Part shown: positions 1 through 9,225 of the stretch, in pieces | How positions within the stretch are numbered: position 1 is the first letter of the stretch | How the letters are laid out: every line of letters begins with the position of its first letter | From: Acinetobacter sp. WCHA55 | Lineage (GTDB): Bacteria > Pseudomonadota > Gammaproteobacteria > Pseudomonadales > Moraxellaceae | Direction: 5' to 3' | Length of the DNA stretch: 64,000 bases | Assembly: GCF_002165305.2 (NCBI RefSeq) | Contig: NZ_CP032286.1 | Span: 2,356,001 to 2,420,000 of the forward strand | Notes under the pieces: generated by a model | The model's database searches: none | Told to the model about the DNA's origin: nothing | The model's input: the letters and a program-made list of their open reading frames with translations, nothing else | Translations under genes and position numbers: made by a program

Positions 1-1
1 G

Positions 2-3000
2 CGTTTAGCCAAAGCCGCTTGTGAAAAATATTCAACGCCTGAAAAGCCACGTTTTGTAGCAGGTGTATTGGGGCCAACATCACGTACTTGCTCTATTTCA
101 CCAAATGTAAACGACCCTGCATTTCGTAACATCACCTTTGATGAACTGAAAGAAAACTATATTGAAGCAACACATGCGTTGATTGAAGGTGGTGCTGACA
201 TCATCCTGATTGAAACCGTTTTTGATACTTTGAACTGTAAAGCAGCGATTTTTGCCGTAAAAGAAGTGTTCAAGCAAATTGGTCGTGAACTGCCAATCAT
301 GATTTCAGGCACCATTACCGATGCTTCAGGTCGTACTTTAACGGGTCAAACTGCTGAAGCCTTCTGGAACTCAGTGCGCCATGGCGACTTGCTTTCTATA
401 GGCTTTAACTGTGCCTTGGGTGCAGATGCGATGCGTCCACACATCAAGACCATTGCCGATGTTGCCGACACGTTTGTATCAGCGCATCCAAACGCAGGCT
501 TACCAAATGCCTTTGGTGAATATGATGAAACCCCTGAACAAACCGCAGCCTTCTTAAAAGAATTTGCTGAAAGTGGTTTGATTAATATTACTGGTGGTTG
601 CTGTGGTACGACACCAGACCATATTCGTGCTATTTACAATGCAGTAAAAGACATTAAGCCACGCCAAGTGCCTGAAACGGTTCCAGCCTGCCGTTTAAGT
701 GGTTTAGAACCATTTAACATTTATGATCACTCATTGTTTGTAAACGTAGGTGAACGTACCAACGTTACAGGTTCGAAAAAATTCCTACGTTTAATTCGTG
801 AAGAAAACTTTGCCGAAGCTTTAGAGGTTGCACAACAACAAGTGGAAGCCGGCGCACAGATCATCGACATCAACATGGATGAAGGCATGCTCGATTCGCA
901 AAATGCGATGGTGCACTTCCTGAATCTGGTTGCGTCTGAACCTGATATTTCACGTGTGCCGATCATGATTGACTCATCGAAATGGGAAATCATTGAAGCA
1001 GGCTTGAAGTGCGTACAAGGTAAGCCTGTAGTGAACTCGATTTCCTTAAAAGAAGGTTATGACGAGTTTGTCGAGAAAGCCCGTTTATGCCGTCAGTATG
1101 GTGCTGCAATTATTGTCATGGCATTTGACGAAGTCGGTCAGGCGGATACTGCTGCCCGTAAGCGTGAAATCTGTAAGCGTTCTTATGACATTTTGGTCAA
1201 TGAAATTGGCTACCCTGCTGAAGACATTATTTTTGACCCGAACGTGTTTGCGGTGGCAACAGGGATTGAAGAACACAACAACTATGCTGTGGACTTTATT
1301 GAAGCGACAGGCTGGATTAAACAAAACCTACCCCATGCCATGATTTCTGGTGGTGTGTCTAACGTGTCGTTCTCCTTCCGTGGTAACGAACCTGTACGTG
1401 AAGCAATTCACTCTGTGTTCCTTTATCATGCCATCAAACAAGGCATGACTATGGGCATCGTAAACGCTGGTCAAATGGCGATTTATGATGACATTCCGCA
1501 AGAGCTGAAAGAAGCGGTTGAAGATGTGATCTTGAACCAGAACCAAGGTGAATCAGGTCAACTTGCAACTGAAAAACTGCTTGAAGTGGCTGAAAAATTC
1601 CGTGGTCAAGGTGGCGCACAACGCGAAGCTGAGAATTTGGAATGGCGTAATGAATCTGTAGAAAAGCGCCTTGAATATGCACTTGTTAAAGGCATCACCA
1701 CCTATATTGACCAAGATACTGAAGAAGCACGCCTTAAAGCGAAACGTCCACTCGATGTGATTGAAGGCGCACTGATGGATGGTATGAACGTGGTGGGTGA
1801 CTTGTTCGGTTCGGGCAAAATGTTCTTACCGCAAGTGGTAAAATCTGCGCGCGTGATGAAACAAGCTGTTGCTTGGCTCAACCCGTACATTGAAGCTGAA
1901 AAAACCGGTAGCCAATCTAAAGGTAAAGTGTTGATGGCGACCGTAAAAGGCGACGTGCACGATATTGGTAAAAATATTGTTGGCGTAGTTTTGGGCTGTA
2001 ACGGTTACGACATTGTCGACCTTGGTGTAATGGTACCTTGCGAAAAAATTCTACAAACCGCGATTGATGAAAAATGTGACATTATTGGTTTGTCAGGTTT
2101 GATTACTCCATCTTTAGATGAAATGGTGTTTGTTGCCAAAGAAATGCAACGTAAAGGCTTCGACATTCCTTTATTGATTGGTGGTGCAACCACCTCTAAA
2201 GCACATACCGCAGTGAAAATTGACCCGCAATATTCAAATGATGCCGTAATTTATGTGGCGGATGCTTCACGTGCAGTCGGCGTGGCAACTACCCTACTGT
2301 CTAAAGAAATGCGTGGCAACTTCATTGCTGAGCATCGTGCTGAATATGCCAAAATTCGTGAGCGTTTAGCCAACAAGCAACCGAAAGCTGCGAAATTGAG
2401 CTATGCCGATTCAGTAGAGAATGGCTTTAAAATTGATGACAATTATGTACCACCAAAGCCAAATGCTTTAGGTACACAAGTCATCACCAACTATCCTTTA
2501 GCAACTTTGGTTGAATATTTTGACTGGACACCATTCTTTATTTCTTGGAGCTTGGCGGGTAAATTCCCGAAAATTCTAGAAGATGAAGTCGTCGGTGAAG
2601 CAGCGACAGATTTGTACAACCAAGCGCAAGCGATGTTGAAAGATATTATCGACAATAACCGTTTTGATGCACGTGCGGTGTTTGGCTTATACCCTGCGCA
2701 ACGTACAGGTGCGGATACGGTCAGCGTGTTTGATGAAGCTGGTCAGACTGTTACGCATACCTTCGAGCATTTACGTCAGCAGTCGGACAAAGTGACGGGC
2801 AAACCAAACTTGTCTTTGGCGGACTATATTAAGCCGACGACAACTCAGCAAGATTATTTGGGCGGCTTTACAGTGTCTATTTTCGGTGCTGAAGAGTTGG
2901 CGAATGAATATAAAGCCAAAGGTGATGACTATTCTACAATTTTGGTTCAGTCTTTAGCGGATCGTTTTGCTGAAGCTTTTGCCGAGCACTTACATGAACG

Positions 3001-3367
3001 TATTCGTAAAGAATTCTGGGGTTATAAAGCGGATGAAACGCTGAATAATGAAGAACTGATTAAAGAGAAGTATGTCGGTATTCGTCCTGCGCCAGGCTAC
3101 CCTGCTTGCCCAGAGCATTCTGAAAAAGCGGCATTGTTTGACTGGTTAGGTTCTGAAGCGAAGATTGGTACGAAGTTGACTGAACACTTTGCCATGATGC
3201 CACCTTCTTCTGTCAGTGGTTTCTATTACTCTCACCCTGAAAGTGAATACTTTAATGTGGGCAAAATTTCTCAAGATCAACTTGAGGATTATGCGAAGCG
3301 TAAGGGTTGGTCACTAGATGTGGCGAAGCGTTGGTTAGCACCGAATTTGGATGATTCGATTGTTTAA
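2..3367 (+). CDS. metH: Cobalamin-dependent methionine synthase MetH (5' end outside window)
   Basis: The reading frame is open from base 2, so the true start lies upstream and about 1,120 residues are present. The enzyme transfers a methyl group from methyltetrahydrofolate via B12 to homocysteine in the cytoplasm. Domains in order: the end of the homocysteine-binding barrel with zinc-ligand cysteines in GFNCALG and GGCCGTTP; the pterin-binding barrel starting near [11 protein letters not shown]; the cobalamin module with the DVHDIG motif that supplies the lower-ligand His; and the C-terminal reactivation domain with [12 protein letters not shown]. All four modules look intact. A hairpin terminator follows directly. 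The next gene converges on it. Confidence 0.97.
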   Translation, partial: RLAKAACEKYSTPEKPRFVAGVLGPTSRTCSISPNVNDPAFRNITFDELKENYIEATHALIEGGADIILIETVFDTLNCKAAIFAVKEVFKQIGRELPIMISGTITDASGRTLTGQTAEAFWNSVRHGDLLSIGFNCALGADAMRPHIKTIADVADTFVSAHPNAGLPNAFGEYDETPEQTAAFLKEFAESGLINITGGCCGTTPDHIRAIYNAVKDIKPRQVPETVPACRLSGLEPFNIYDHSLFVNVGERTNVTGSKKFLRLIREENFAEALEVAQQQVEAGAQIIDINMDEGMLDSQNAMVHFLNLVASEPDISRVPIMIDSSKWEIIEAGLKCVQGKPVVNSISLKEGYDEFVEKARLCRQYGAAIIVMAFDEVGQADTAARKREICKRSYDILVNEIGYPAEDIIFDPNVFAVATGIEEHNNYAVDFIEATGWIKQNLPHAMISGGVSNVSFSFRGNEPVREAIHSVFLYHAIKQGMTMGIVNAGQMAIYDDIPQELKEAVEDVILNQNQGESGQLATEKLLEVAEKFRGQGGAQREAENLEWRNESVEKRLEYALVKGITTYIDQDTEEARLKAKRPLDVIEGALMDGMNVVGDLFGSGKMFLPQVVKSARVMKQAVAWLNPYIEAEKTGSQSKGKVLMATVKGDVHDIGKNIVGVVLGCNGYDIVDLGVMVPCEKILQTAIDEKCDIIGLSGLITPSLDEMVFVAKEMQRKGFDIPLLIGGATTSKAHTAVKIDPQYSNDAVIYVADASRAVGVATTLLSKEMRGNFIAEHRAEYAKIRERLANKQPKAAKLSYADSVENGFKIDDNYVPPKPNALGTQVITNYPLATLVEYFDWTPFFISWSLAGKFPKILEDEVVGEAATDLYNQAQAMLKDIIDNNRFDARAVFGLYPAQRTGADTVSVFDEAGQTVTHTFEHLRQQSDKVTGKPNLSLADYIKPTTTQQDYLGGFTVSIFGAEELANEYKAKGDDYSTILVQSLADRFAEAFAEHLHERIRKEFWGYKADETLNNEELIKEKYVGIRPAPGYPACPEHSEKAALFDWLGSEAKIGTKLTEHFAMMPPSSVSGFYYSHPESEYFNVGKISQDQLEDYAKRKGWSLDVAKRWLAPNLDDSIV

Positions 3368-3390
3368 TTCATAACTTTCTTTAATTGACT

Positions 3391-3414
3391 ACCCCCTCAA
3401 TTGAGGGGGTTTTA
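3391..3414 (+). terminator. Rho-independent terminator of metH
   Basis: A perfect 20-base palindrome of five C, TCAATTGA and five G flanked by A and T is followed by TTTT, 23 bases after the metH stop. The T tract is only on the + side, so it serves metH rather than the convergent gene. Confidence 0.85.
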
Positions 3415-3424
3415 AAATGGTAAA

Positions 3425-5520
3425 TTATGCTGCTAAGTCTTTATCCACTTCAATTAATAATGCATCCCAAAATGCTGGATTAATAATAAAATTAATATCT
3501 TGCATTTTAGTTTTAATAAAACCGTCCATCAACCTCATATTATAATTAAAATGATAAATAAACTTAATTTCTCGGTTTTCTATGCAAACCCCAATAAACC
3601 CATACCACAGCAAAATATTAATTATATCCTCAACATTACTAGAAGCTACATTCTGATTCATATTTATTATGTTTTTCAACTCTCCAACTGACAATAATGA
3701 TTTTACCCCAATAAAACTATACAAAATATCATGTAATTCATTATTTATATCATTCAACTCATAGCTAATATCAGTTAATAAATCAGTCGAATATGCTTTC
3801 ATTCCTTTTGAAATATCATCTTCAGTTATAAGCTGATGGTTTAAGTTTACTGCAAAACTTTTACATTGATTTATTAGATTAAGTAAAAATCGTGGCCTCA
3901 TTAATGATCTTTCAATAAGATACTGTGAACTTTCTTCACCTTTAAAATGGCTTACAAAAAGCTGTTTCCAAGCTTGCTCAAAAGTATATCCACTATTGAA
4001 ACCTTCATTAGCTACTATTCTTAGTCTTACCATTTCTCTTAAAAGATCTGTATCTGTCCAATCTAATAAAACATTTCCTTCTTTACCACGATCAGCTGTA
4101 TGTTGTACTAAAAGCTCATAGACATCATTTCTTAAAAAAATGATAATCTTTATTTCATTATTTATATGAGAAAATTGTCTTTGAATCTTCTTAGTACAAT
4201 CAATCAACGCTCTCACTATTAATAAATCTTCTTTTTGTAAGCCAGATGTTGGCCATCCTTTGTCAATATTATCAATTAAAAGCCAAACATTTTTTTTATA
4301 TTTTAGATACTTTTTCAATTGATCTGTAATAGCTTTAATATCATGCTTGTATAATAACTCTGTCAATTGTGGTGAAGACAATCTTACTCCTGAATCTTCT
4401 CCATATTTTTCGAAATAATCAGTTGAAATTCTTGTCATTAGCGTTGACATTCTTTCTGAGAAATCACCTTCTGTATCATATCCCTCAGCTTTATATAAAT
4501 CTGCAATTTCTCTATAAGGCTGATATAGTGATTCATTATGTAAGTGTAACTCTTTATCACTACTTAAAATCTTATTGCACAACTCTAAAAGTAAGACATA
4601 CTCCCAAAAGGCCATAATAGTATGCTGAAAAGTACCCTCTTGTAGAAAATTTAAAATTTGCTCTTTGAATTTTACAAATTTATAACCCTCTGGTTTCAAA
4701 TCAAGGACAAGATTCTGGTTAGAAGATCGTTCTTTATCTCTAATTTGTAAAAAAATTGCTGACTTACCTGATCCTTTTCTTCCTACTACTAAATTAGCCT
4801 CTCCACGTATAGCTTTAAGATATTGTTCAGTCTTTAAATAATATCTTTGCAAACTTCTCATTTCATTTTCAGCAGAAGTAGAACCCAAATCAATTTTTTG
4901 TAATTCAGTTATATAGTCATTAGTTGAAAGCTCATTTTCTTGTTGAAAAAATGCTGCTACAGAAGCTGCGAAATCAGCCATCACTTCATTAATATCATCT
5001 AATTTATAGCAATGCTTAACTAAATCTCTATAATCTAAAGGAGCTGAATCATGACCCATTTGGATCAAAATATGTGGTTTTTCTAATCCCTTTGATAAGC
5101 CAGCAATGAATGCACTTCTAATGTTATGAATTTCAGAGCCATCTATATGACTTGATAATATTGGAATCACAATACCCATAGATTCTGTAACTTGATGAAT
5201 TGCTTCATGTGCTGATAAACGTGGTTGTTCTGATGGATCAAATGTTCTAAATATATATCTAGATTTTTTTATTCTGGATTCAATTCGACTAATCCAATCA
5301 GTTTTATGTTTGCTTAATACAAAATAAACAGGAGCTTGCTTATTTAATTTTTTCTCTAAAAATATAGGGTCATTAAACTGTCCAGAACTTAAGAAGTCAC
5401 CTAACTGTTGCTGGTTAACATATTCTTTGTAACCTAACGTATCAAAAATACCTACATCGTGTATTTTAGGCTGCCCTATACTTAATGAGTTATTCTTTGT
5501 AAGTAATATTCGCTTTCCCT
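3425..5520 (-). pseudogene. 3' part of IS-split TIR-like/Sll1717-type P-loop ATPase gene (putative defence effector)
   Basis: The frame is open from the stop at 3425 up to the IS3-element junction at 5520. It continues the fragment at 6803-7055; joined, they give 781 residues. In restored numbering, residues about 115-280 form a second TIR-like or nucleotide-hydrolase-like module (VYFVLSKHK, then MGIVIPILSSH and IRSAFIAGLSKGLEKP). Walker A GRKGSGKS is near 330-337, Walker B WLLIDNID near 495-501, and a long helical C-terminus follows. The spacing and the phrase LVVGRKGSGKSAIF resemble the Sll1717-type P-loop ATPase family. Codon use is much more AT-rich than metH, which suggests transfer. An internal ATG at 5179 could yield a 584-residue ATPase-only product. 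Function in phage defence is inference from architecture. Confidence 0.8.
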
Positions 5521-5581
5521 AGAGGTGGTCCCACTTGTTTGAACAACTAAAAGCGTATTTATAAGTGATATTCCGCTCTAG

Positions 5582-6322
5582 TTAAGCCACCTTGTTTTGT
5601 TGGGGTAGCTGATCATAGTAAAACTCATTTGGTGTCATTTTGTCTAGACTCGAATGAGGTCGTTTCAAATTATAAAACTCAAAATATGCACTTAATTGCT
5701 TTTTCGCATCTGTGACACTGCTATAAGCTTTGAGATACACCTCTTCATATTTAACGCTCCGCCATAATCGTTCAACCATCACATTATCTACCCATCGACC
5801 TTTACCATCCATACTGATTTGAATGCCATTTGATTTCAATACATCAATAAATGCATCACTGGTAAACTGGCTGCCTTGGTCTGTATTAAATATTTCAGGT
5901 CGACCATATTTTTCAATCGCTTCATTTAAAGCCGAAATACAAAAATCCACCTCCATACTAATCGATACCCTATGCGCAAGTACCTTGCGGCTATGCCAAT
6001 CAATCACAGCACATAAATAAACAAAGCCTTTTGCCATAGGGATATACGTTATATCCGTAGACCACACTTGATTACTGCGCTGAATAGCCAACCCTTTGAG
6101 CAGATATGGATATTTACGGTGAGCTTGATTAGCCTGGCTTAAATTTGGTTTGCAATATAACGCCTGAATACCCATTTTCTTCATTAAAGTACGTGTATGA
6201 CGTCGTCCTATATGATGTCCTTGACGATTCAACAAATCACGCATCATACGACTGCCTGCAAAAGGATATTGCATATGTAATTCATCAATACATCGCATCA
6301 GCTTCAGATCTGATGCACTCAC
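5582..6322 (-). CDS. IS3-family transposase OrfB (integrase catalytic part)
   Basis: A retroviral-integrase-type DDE domain: first Asp in WSTDITYI, second in NTDQGSQF, Glu in VMVERLWRSVKYEE, with the usual spacing. The frame is open further upstream, to the slippery heptamer at 6454-6460, so the natural product is an OrfAB fusion. The listed start is only the first internal ATG. Upstream residues include the HTH-like SKQAKLLKVSRGCYYYR segment typical of OrfB N-termini. No key residue is missing, so the element may be active. Confidence 0.9.
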   Translation of the reverse strand: MSASDLKLMRCIDELHMQYPFAGSRMMRDLLNRQGHHIGRRHTRTLMKKMGIQALYCKPNLSQANQAHRKYPYLLKGLAIQRSNQVWSTDITYIPMAKGFVYLCAVIDWHSRKVLAHRVSISMEVDFCISALNEAIEKYGRPEIFNTDQGSQFTSDAFIDVLKSNGIQISMDGKGRWVDNVMVERLWRSVKYEEVYLKAYSSVTDAKKQLSAYFEFYNLKRPHSSLDKMTPNEFYYDQLPQQNKVA

Positions 6323-6408
6323 AGGTTTTGGGCGATAGTAATAACAACCACGGGAGACTTTCAGCAGCTTAGCTTGCTTAGATACTGAAATCTGAAGTGA
6401 GTCGTCGA

Positions 6409-6714
6409 TTAACTTTTGTGGTTGAAGCGGCCCAGTTTCTTCAACACACCTTCTAAAAAATCAATTTCTAATGCCTGCTCACCGATTTTTGCATGTAGTT
6501 TTTTTAGATCGATGGGTGGTTCTGTTGGAGCTTTTGATTGATCGAAAGCTTGCGAGGAAGCTGAGATCAATTGATTTTTCCAGTCAATAATTTGGTTTTG
6601 ATGAACATCAAACTCAGCACTCAATTCAGCAAGTGTTTTTTCTGCTTTAATCGCAGCAAGTGCTACCTTAGCTTTAAAATCATTTGAATGATTTCTTCTT
6701 GGTCTACGTGCCAT
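6409..6714 (-). CDS. IS3-family transposase OrfA
   Basis: A short basic protein with a helix-turn-helix (NDFKAKVALAAIKAEKTLAELSAEF split over the first half) and a C-terminal leucine-zipper-like segment. The start ATG at 6714 has GGAG six bases upstream, better than the upstream in-frame ATG at 6726. The minus-strand sequence TTTTTTA lies at 6454-6460 with codon phase T TTT TTA, a classic -1 frameshift heptamer. It joins OrfA to the OrfB frame about 15 codons before the OrfA stop. Confidence 0.88.
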   Translation of the reverse strand: MARRPRRNHSNDFKAKVALAAIKAEKTLAELSAEFDVHQNQIIDWKNQLISASSQAFDQSKAPTEPPIDLKKLHAKIGEQALEIDFLEGVLKKLGRFNHKS

Positions 6715-6802
6715 AAAATACTCCATATATTGATGTTTATAACATCATTTGAGGAGCAGAATATCACTTATAGGAGTTGTTCAAATTTACGGATCCATCT
6801 CT

Positions 6803-7055
6803 CCTTTCCAATTGCATAACCAATCTCATAAGTCACATTTAAATTTAGAATACTTATATCTGCTATCAAAAAATCAGCTTCATCTATTCCACTTAAAACC
6901 TCATTAGCTATAAAATGACCTGCAATATCCATATGTTTCCAAGTCTTTATTTCTATTTCAAGATTTTTCCTATTAATTATAGAAACAGCTGATTCTATAC
7001 AATCTCCAACTTCACTAGGGTTCGCACAATAAGCATAAAAACCAATCTTCTTCAT
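6803..7055 (-). pseudogene. 5' part of the IS-split TIR-like/Sll1717-type ATPase gene
   Basis: Begins at ATG 7055 (MKKIGFYAYC) and runs into the IS3 element after GYAIGK. The module ends in IDEADFLIADIS, then NVTYEIGYAIG. This is the nucleotide-binding and catalytic-Glu pattern shared by TIR-like and nucleoside-deoxyribosyltransferase-like folds. The sequence continues seamlessly into GKRILLTKN at 5520 once the IS is removed. A longer reading frame from 7094 starts inside ISAba1 and is not the native start. ISAba1 sits 17 bases upstream of the ATG, cutting the gene off from its original promoter. No strong ribosome-binding site is visible in either configuration. Confidence 0.75.
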
Positions 7056-7090
7056 TATAGTATCATTAAGTCCTCTGTACACGACAAATT

Positions 7091-7537
7091 TCACAGAACC
7101 CTTATCCTATCAGGATTCTGCTTTCTTAAAATTGCCAAAATTTCCTTAAACTCTTCTTTTTTCCCAAAACCAATTAAACGCTGAATCGCCATTTGAACAT
7201 AGTCTAAACCATAGCGAAATAAACTCATTGAGAGTCGTCCATGCTTCTTTATTTTTATCGCTTTTTTTTGATTATGTTGCCATTCACCCGTTAAGTAACA
7301 CCAACAGAAGCTTATAGCTAACACCGCAATCAATTTTTTCACTCGTCTAGGGTCTGTCAAGCGCGTATTTTCAAGATTAAACCCGCGTCCTTTGAGACAA
7401 CTGAATAAGGTTTCAATTTCCCAGCGTAATGCATAATCCTGAATAGCATTGGCATTAAACTGAGGAGAAACGACGAGTAAAAGCTCTCCATTTTCTAACT
7501 GTAGTGCACTTATATATAGTTTCACCCGACCAACCAA
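7091..7537 (-). CDS. ISAba1 transposase, C-terminal frame
   Basis: Carries the C-terminal part of the IS4 DDE transposase with the Y-(2)-R-(3)-E-(6)-K signature (YALRWEIETLFSCLK), which includes the catalytic Glu. The frame is open upstream to the A-run at about 7637, so it is normally made as a fusion with the N-terminal frame. The ATG at 7537 is merely internal. Confidence 0.88.
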   Translation of the reverse strand: MVGRVKLYISALQLENGELLLVVSPQFNANAIQDYALRWEIETLFSCLKGRGFNLENTRLTDPRRVKKLIAVLAISFCWCYLTGEWQHNQKKAIKIKKHGRLSMSLFRYGLDYVQMAIQRLIGFGKKEEFKEILAILRKQNPDRIRVL

Positions 7538-7611
7538 AATCCGTCGTTTACGACATTCAATTTGACCAACTTTAAGATGGCGAAATAAATCACTAATTTT
7601 ATGATTCTTTC

Positions 7612-8181
7612 CTAAATGATTGGTGACAATGAAGTTTTTTTAACACGAATGCAGAAGTTGATGTCTTGTTCAATTAACCATGTAAACCACTGCTCACCGA
7701 TAAACTCTCTGTCTGCGAACACATTCACAATACGGTCTTTACCAAAAATGGCTATAAAGCGTTGAATCAAAGCAATACGCTCTTTCGTATCTGAATTTCC
7801 ACGTTTATTAAGCAATGTCCAAAGGATAGGTATCGCTATTCCACGATAAACGATTGCGAGCATCAGGATATTAATATTTCGTTTTCCCCATTTCCAATTG
7901 GTTCTATCTAAAGTCAGTTGCACTTGGTCGAATGAAAACATATTGAAAATCAACTGAGAAATTTGACGATAATCAAAATACTGACCTGCAAAGAAGCGCT
8001 GCATACGTCGATAAAATGATTGTGGTAAACACTTGATGGGCAAGGCTTTAGATGCAGAAGAAAGATTACATGTTTGCTTTAAAATAATCACAAGCATGAT
8101 GAGCGCAAAGCACTTTAAATGTGACTTGTTCCATTTTAGAGATTTGTTTAAGATAAGATATAACTCATTGAGATGTGTCAT
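7612..8181 (-). CDS. ISAba1 transposase, N-terminal frame
   Basis: A 189-residue frame with the first two catalytic Asp residues (LTLDRTNW and VFADREF). On the coding strand it meets a run of seven A after RVK, where slipping back one base enters the C-terminal frame with the sequence NFIVTNH. The split is the usual organisation of ISAba1, so I do not treat it as damage. Confidence 0.9.
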   Translation of the reverse strand: MTHLNELYLILNKSLKWNKSHLKCFALIMLVIILKQTCNLSSASKALPIKCLPQSFYRRMQRFFAGQYFDYRQISQLIFNMFSFDQVQLTLDRTNWKWGKRNINILMLAIVYRGIAIPILWTLLNKRGNSDTKERIALIQRFIAIFGKDRIVNVFADREFIGEQWFTWLIEQDINFCIRVKKTSLSPII

Positions 8182-8192
8182 AGTATTCGTCG

Positions 8193-8220
8193 TTAGAAAA
8201 CAATTATTGTGACATTATTT
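8193..8220 (+). promoter_or_regulatory. ISAba1 outward-facing promoter
   Basis: TTAGAA (8193-8198) and TTATTT (8215-8220) are separated by 16 bases near the ISAba1 end. These are the known outward -35 and -10 elements that activate neighbouring genes such as bla genes elsewhere. Here it points right, toward the small gene at 8421, about 200 bases away. Confidence 0.75.
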
Positions 8221-8420
8221 CAATGAGTTATCTATTTTTGTCGTGTACAGAGCATTAAGTCATAAACCTTCATGTTATAGTAATTAATGTCTATTTTACA
8301 TACAATGATTTTTAATACTTTTAGATGCTTAAAGCTTGGTAATACAGAAATATTCAAGACTACATCTAACTATTCAAGCTTTTATAAATCCCTAACAAAC
8401 GGAACTTAAGCTTCATCATC

Positions 8421-8624
8421 ATGAACAGTACTCAACTCTTACTCGGCGTGATCTTTAGCTCAATTGGTTTAGGCTATTTTCTCTATGGCAAAAAACAAAA
8501 AATGACCGTGCCTTTTGTAGTCGGTCTGGTTCTCATGGTTTTCCCTTATTTTATAGAAAGCAATGTCTTGCTTAGTAGCATTGGAATTTTGCTGTCAATC
8601 ATCCCCTACTTTTTACGCTTTTAA
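8421..8624 (+). CDS. Small two-helix membrane protein, unknown function
   Basis: 67 residues with two hydrophobic segments (about 5-22 and 29-64, the latter perhaps two short helices) around a basic KKQKM turn. No soluble domain and no recognised motif. It lies downstream of the outward ISAba1 promoter, so its expression may be altered in this strain. Its stop overlaps the convergent gene's stop by four bases. It may be a conserved Acinetobacter small membrane protein, but I cannot name a role. Confidence 0.65.
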   Translation: MNSTQLLLGVIFSSIGLGYFLYGKKQKMTVPFVVGLVLMVFPYFIESNVLLSSIGILLSIIPYFLRF

Positions 8625-9088
8625 AGTAATTGAGCCGTTTCCAGCGATTCAAATTTAATGTCAGTCACATTCCAGTGGTGCATCATCTCGCGTAAAAACA
8701 CAAAGTAAACCAGACTGAATACCCCTTGTTCCGCCACTTGATGCACATAATATTCACGACGATCAATAAATGCATTAAAACCGCTTTCAAGTTGTACGCG
8801 GTCTATGCGGTATAGATTCGGAAAAAATAAATTCAGTACCTCTTGAAGCAGAGTATCGGCACTGATGGCGCTTTTAGGCTGTCCATATTGGATGGGAACG
8901 GATTCTAATATTTCTTCAATGACATAAATCATCAATTCTATGGCAAGCTCATCCAACACCCCATGACGCATACTATTCGACTGAATAAAGCTGAGCCCTT
9001 TATCGACCTGGAAGTGCTGCCCGTCTATATCAAAACTGAGCTGTTCCAAACCAAGGGAAAATTTAATTGCCGTATCAGGATTCACCAT
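8621..9088 (-). CDS. Conserved hypothetical protein
   Basis: 155 residues from ATG 9088, chosen because GGAGG lies nine bases upstream; two earlier in-frame ATGs overlap or adjoin that site. Acidic and soluble, with no signal peptide or membrane segment. The middle is rich in leucine and isoleucine (ELAIELMIYVIEEILE), and the C-terminal half has aromatic helices (YYVHQVAEQGVFSLVYFVFL). I do not recognise the family. Convergent with the preceding small gene and separate from the efflux gene that follows. Confidence 0.6.
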   Translation of the reverse strand: MVNPDTAIKFSLGLEQLSFDIDGQHFQVDKGLSFIQSNSMRHGVLDELAIELMIYVIEEILESVPIQYGQPKSAISADTLLQEVLNLFFPNLYRIDRVQLESGFNAFIDRREYYVHQVAEQGVFSLVYFVFLREMMHHWNVTDIKFESLETAQLL

Positions 9089-9165
9089 GATCATCATCCT
9101 CCACACCCTACCGTGCAAACAGCCAATATATTCATTAGTGTTTTAAAACTAACATGCAAAAGAAA

Positions 9166-9205
9166 ACACGCCATCTTATTCTTTTAAGATAGCGTGTCTA
9201 TCACT
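9166..9205 (-). terminator. Terminator of the Fsr-like efflux gene
   Basis: Inverted repeat ACACGC-C-ATCTTA / TAAGAT-A-GCGTGT with a six-base loop, followed on the minus strand by TTTTCTTTT. It lies just past the stop at 9226. Confidence 0.75.
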
Positions 9206-9225
9206 AAAATTCTGCTATAAACAGT

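Larger units (their letters stand above)
5521..6802 (-). mobile_element. IS3-family insertion sequence, 1,282 bp
   Basis: Two overlapping transposase frames on the minus strand lie between imperfect inverted repeats of about 28 bases, which start AGAG(A/G)TGG outside and end in the shared TTTGAACAACT inside. The element is flanked by a 3-bp direct repeat CCT at 5518-5520 and 6803-6805, as expected for this family. Deleting the element and one CCT makes the interrupted host gene continuous, which fixes both ends independently. I do not assign a named ISAba element. Confidence 0.93.
7073..8252 (-). mobile_element. ISAba1 (IS4 family), complete, 1,180 bp
   Basis: The ends read CTCTGTACACGACAAA on one side and its complement TTTGTCGTGTACAGAG on the other, the known ISAba1 termini, and the length of 1,180 bp matches. 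A 9-bp direct repeat CATTAAGTC flanks it at 7064-7072 and 8253-8261. The transposase reads on the minus strand. The element separates the ATPase gene fragment from its upstream DNA. Its transposase 5' end faces the + strand gene at 8421. Confidence 0.97.

Noticed and set aside
3500..3691. + strand frame inside the split ATPase gene
   Set aside because: Opposite a long, well-supported minus-strand frame, with no start signal.
6768..7094. A 108-codon frame taken as a gene of its own
   Set aside because: Its first codons lie in ISAba1 and its last in the IS3 element. The native part is 6803-7055.
7091..8181. ISAba1 transposase split viewed as a pseudogene
   Set aside because: The two-frame arrangement with a run of seven A is normal for ISAba1, and the full element with intact ends and target duplication is present.
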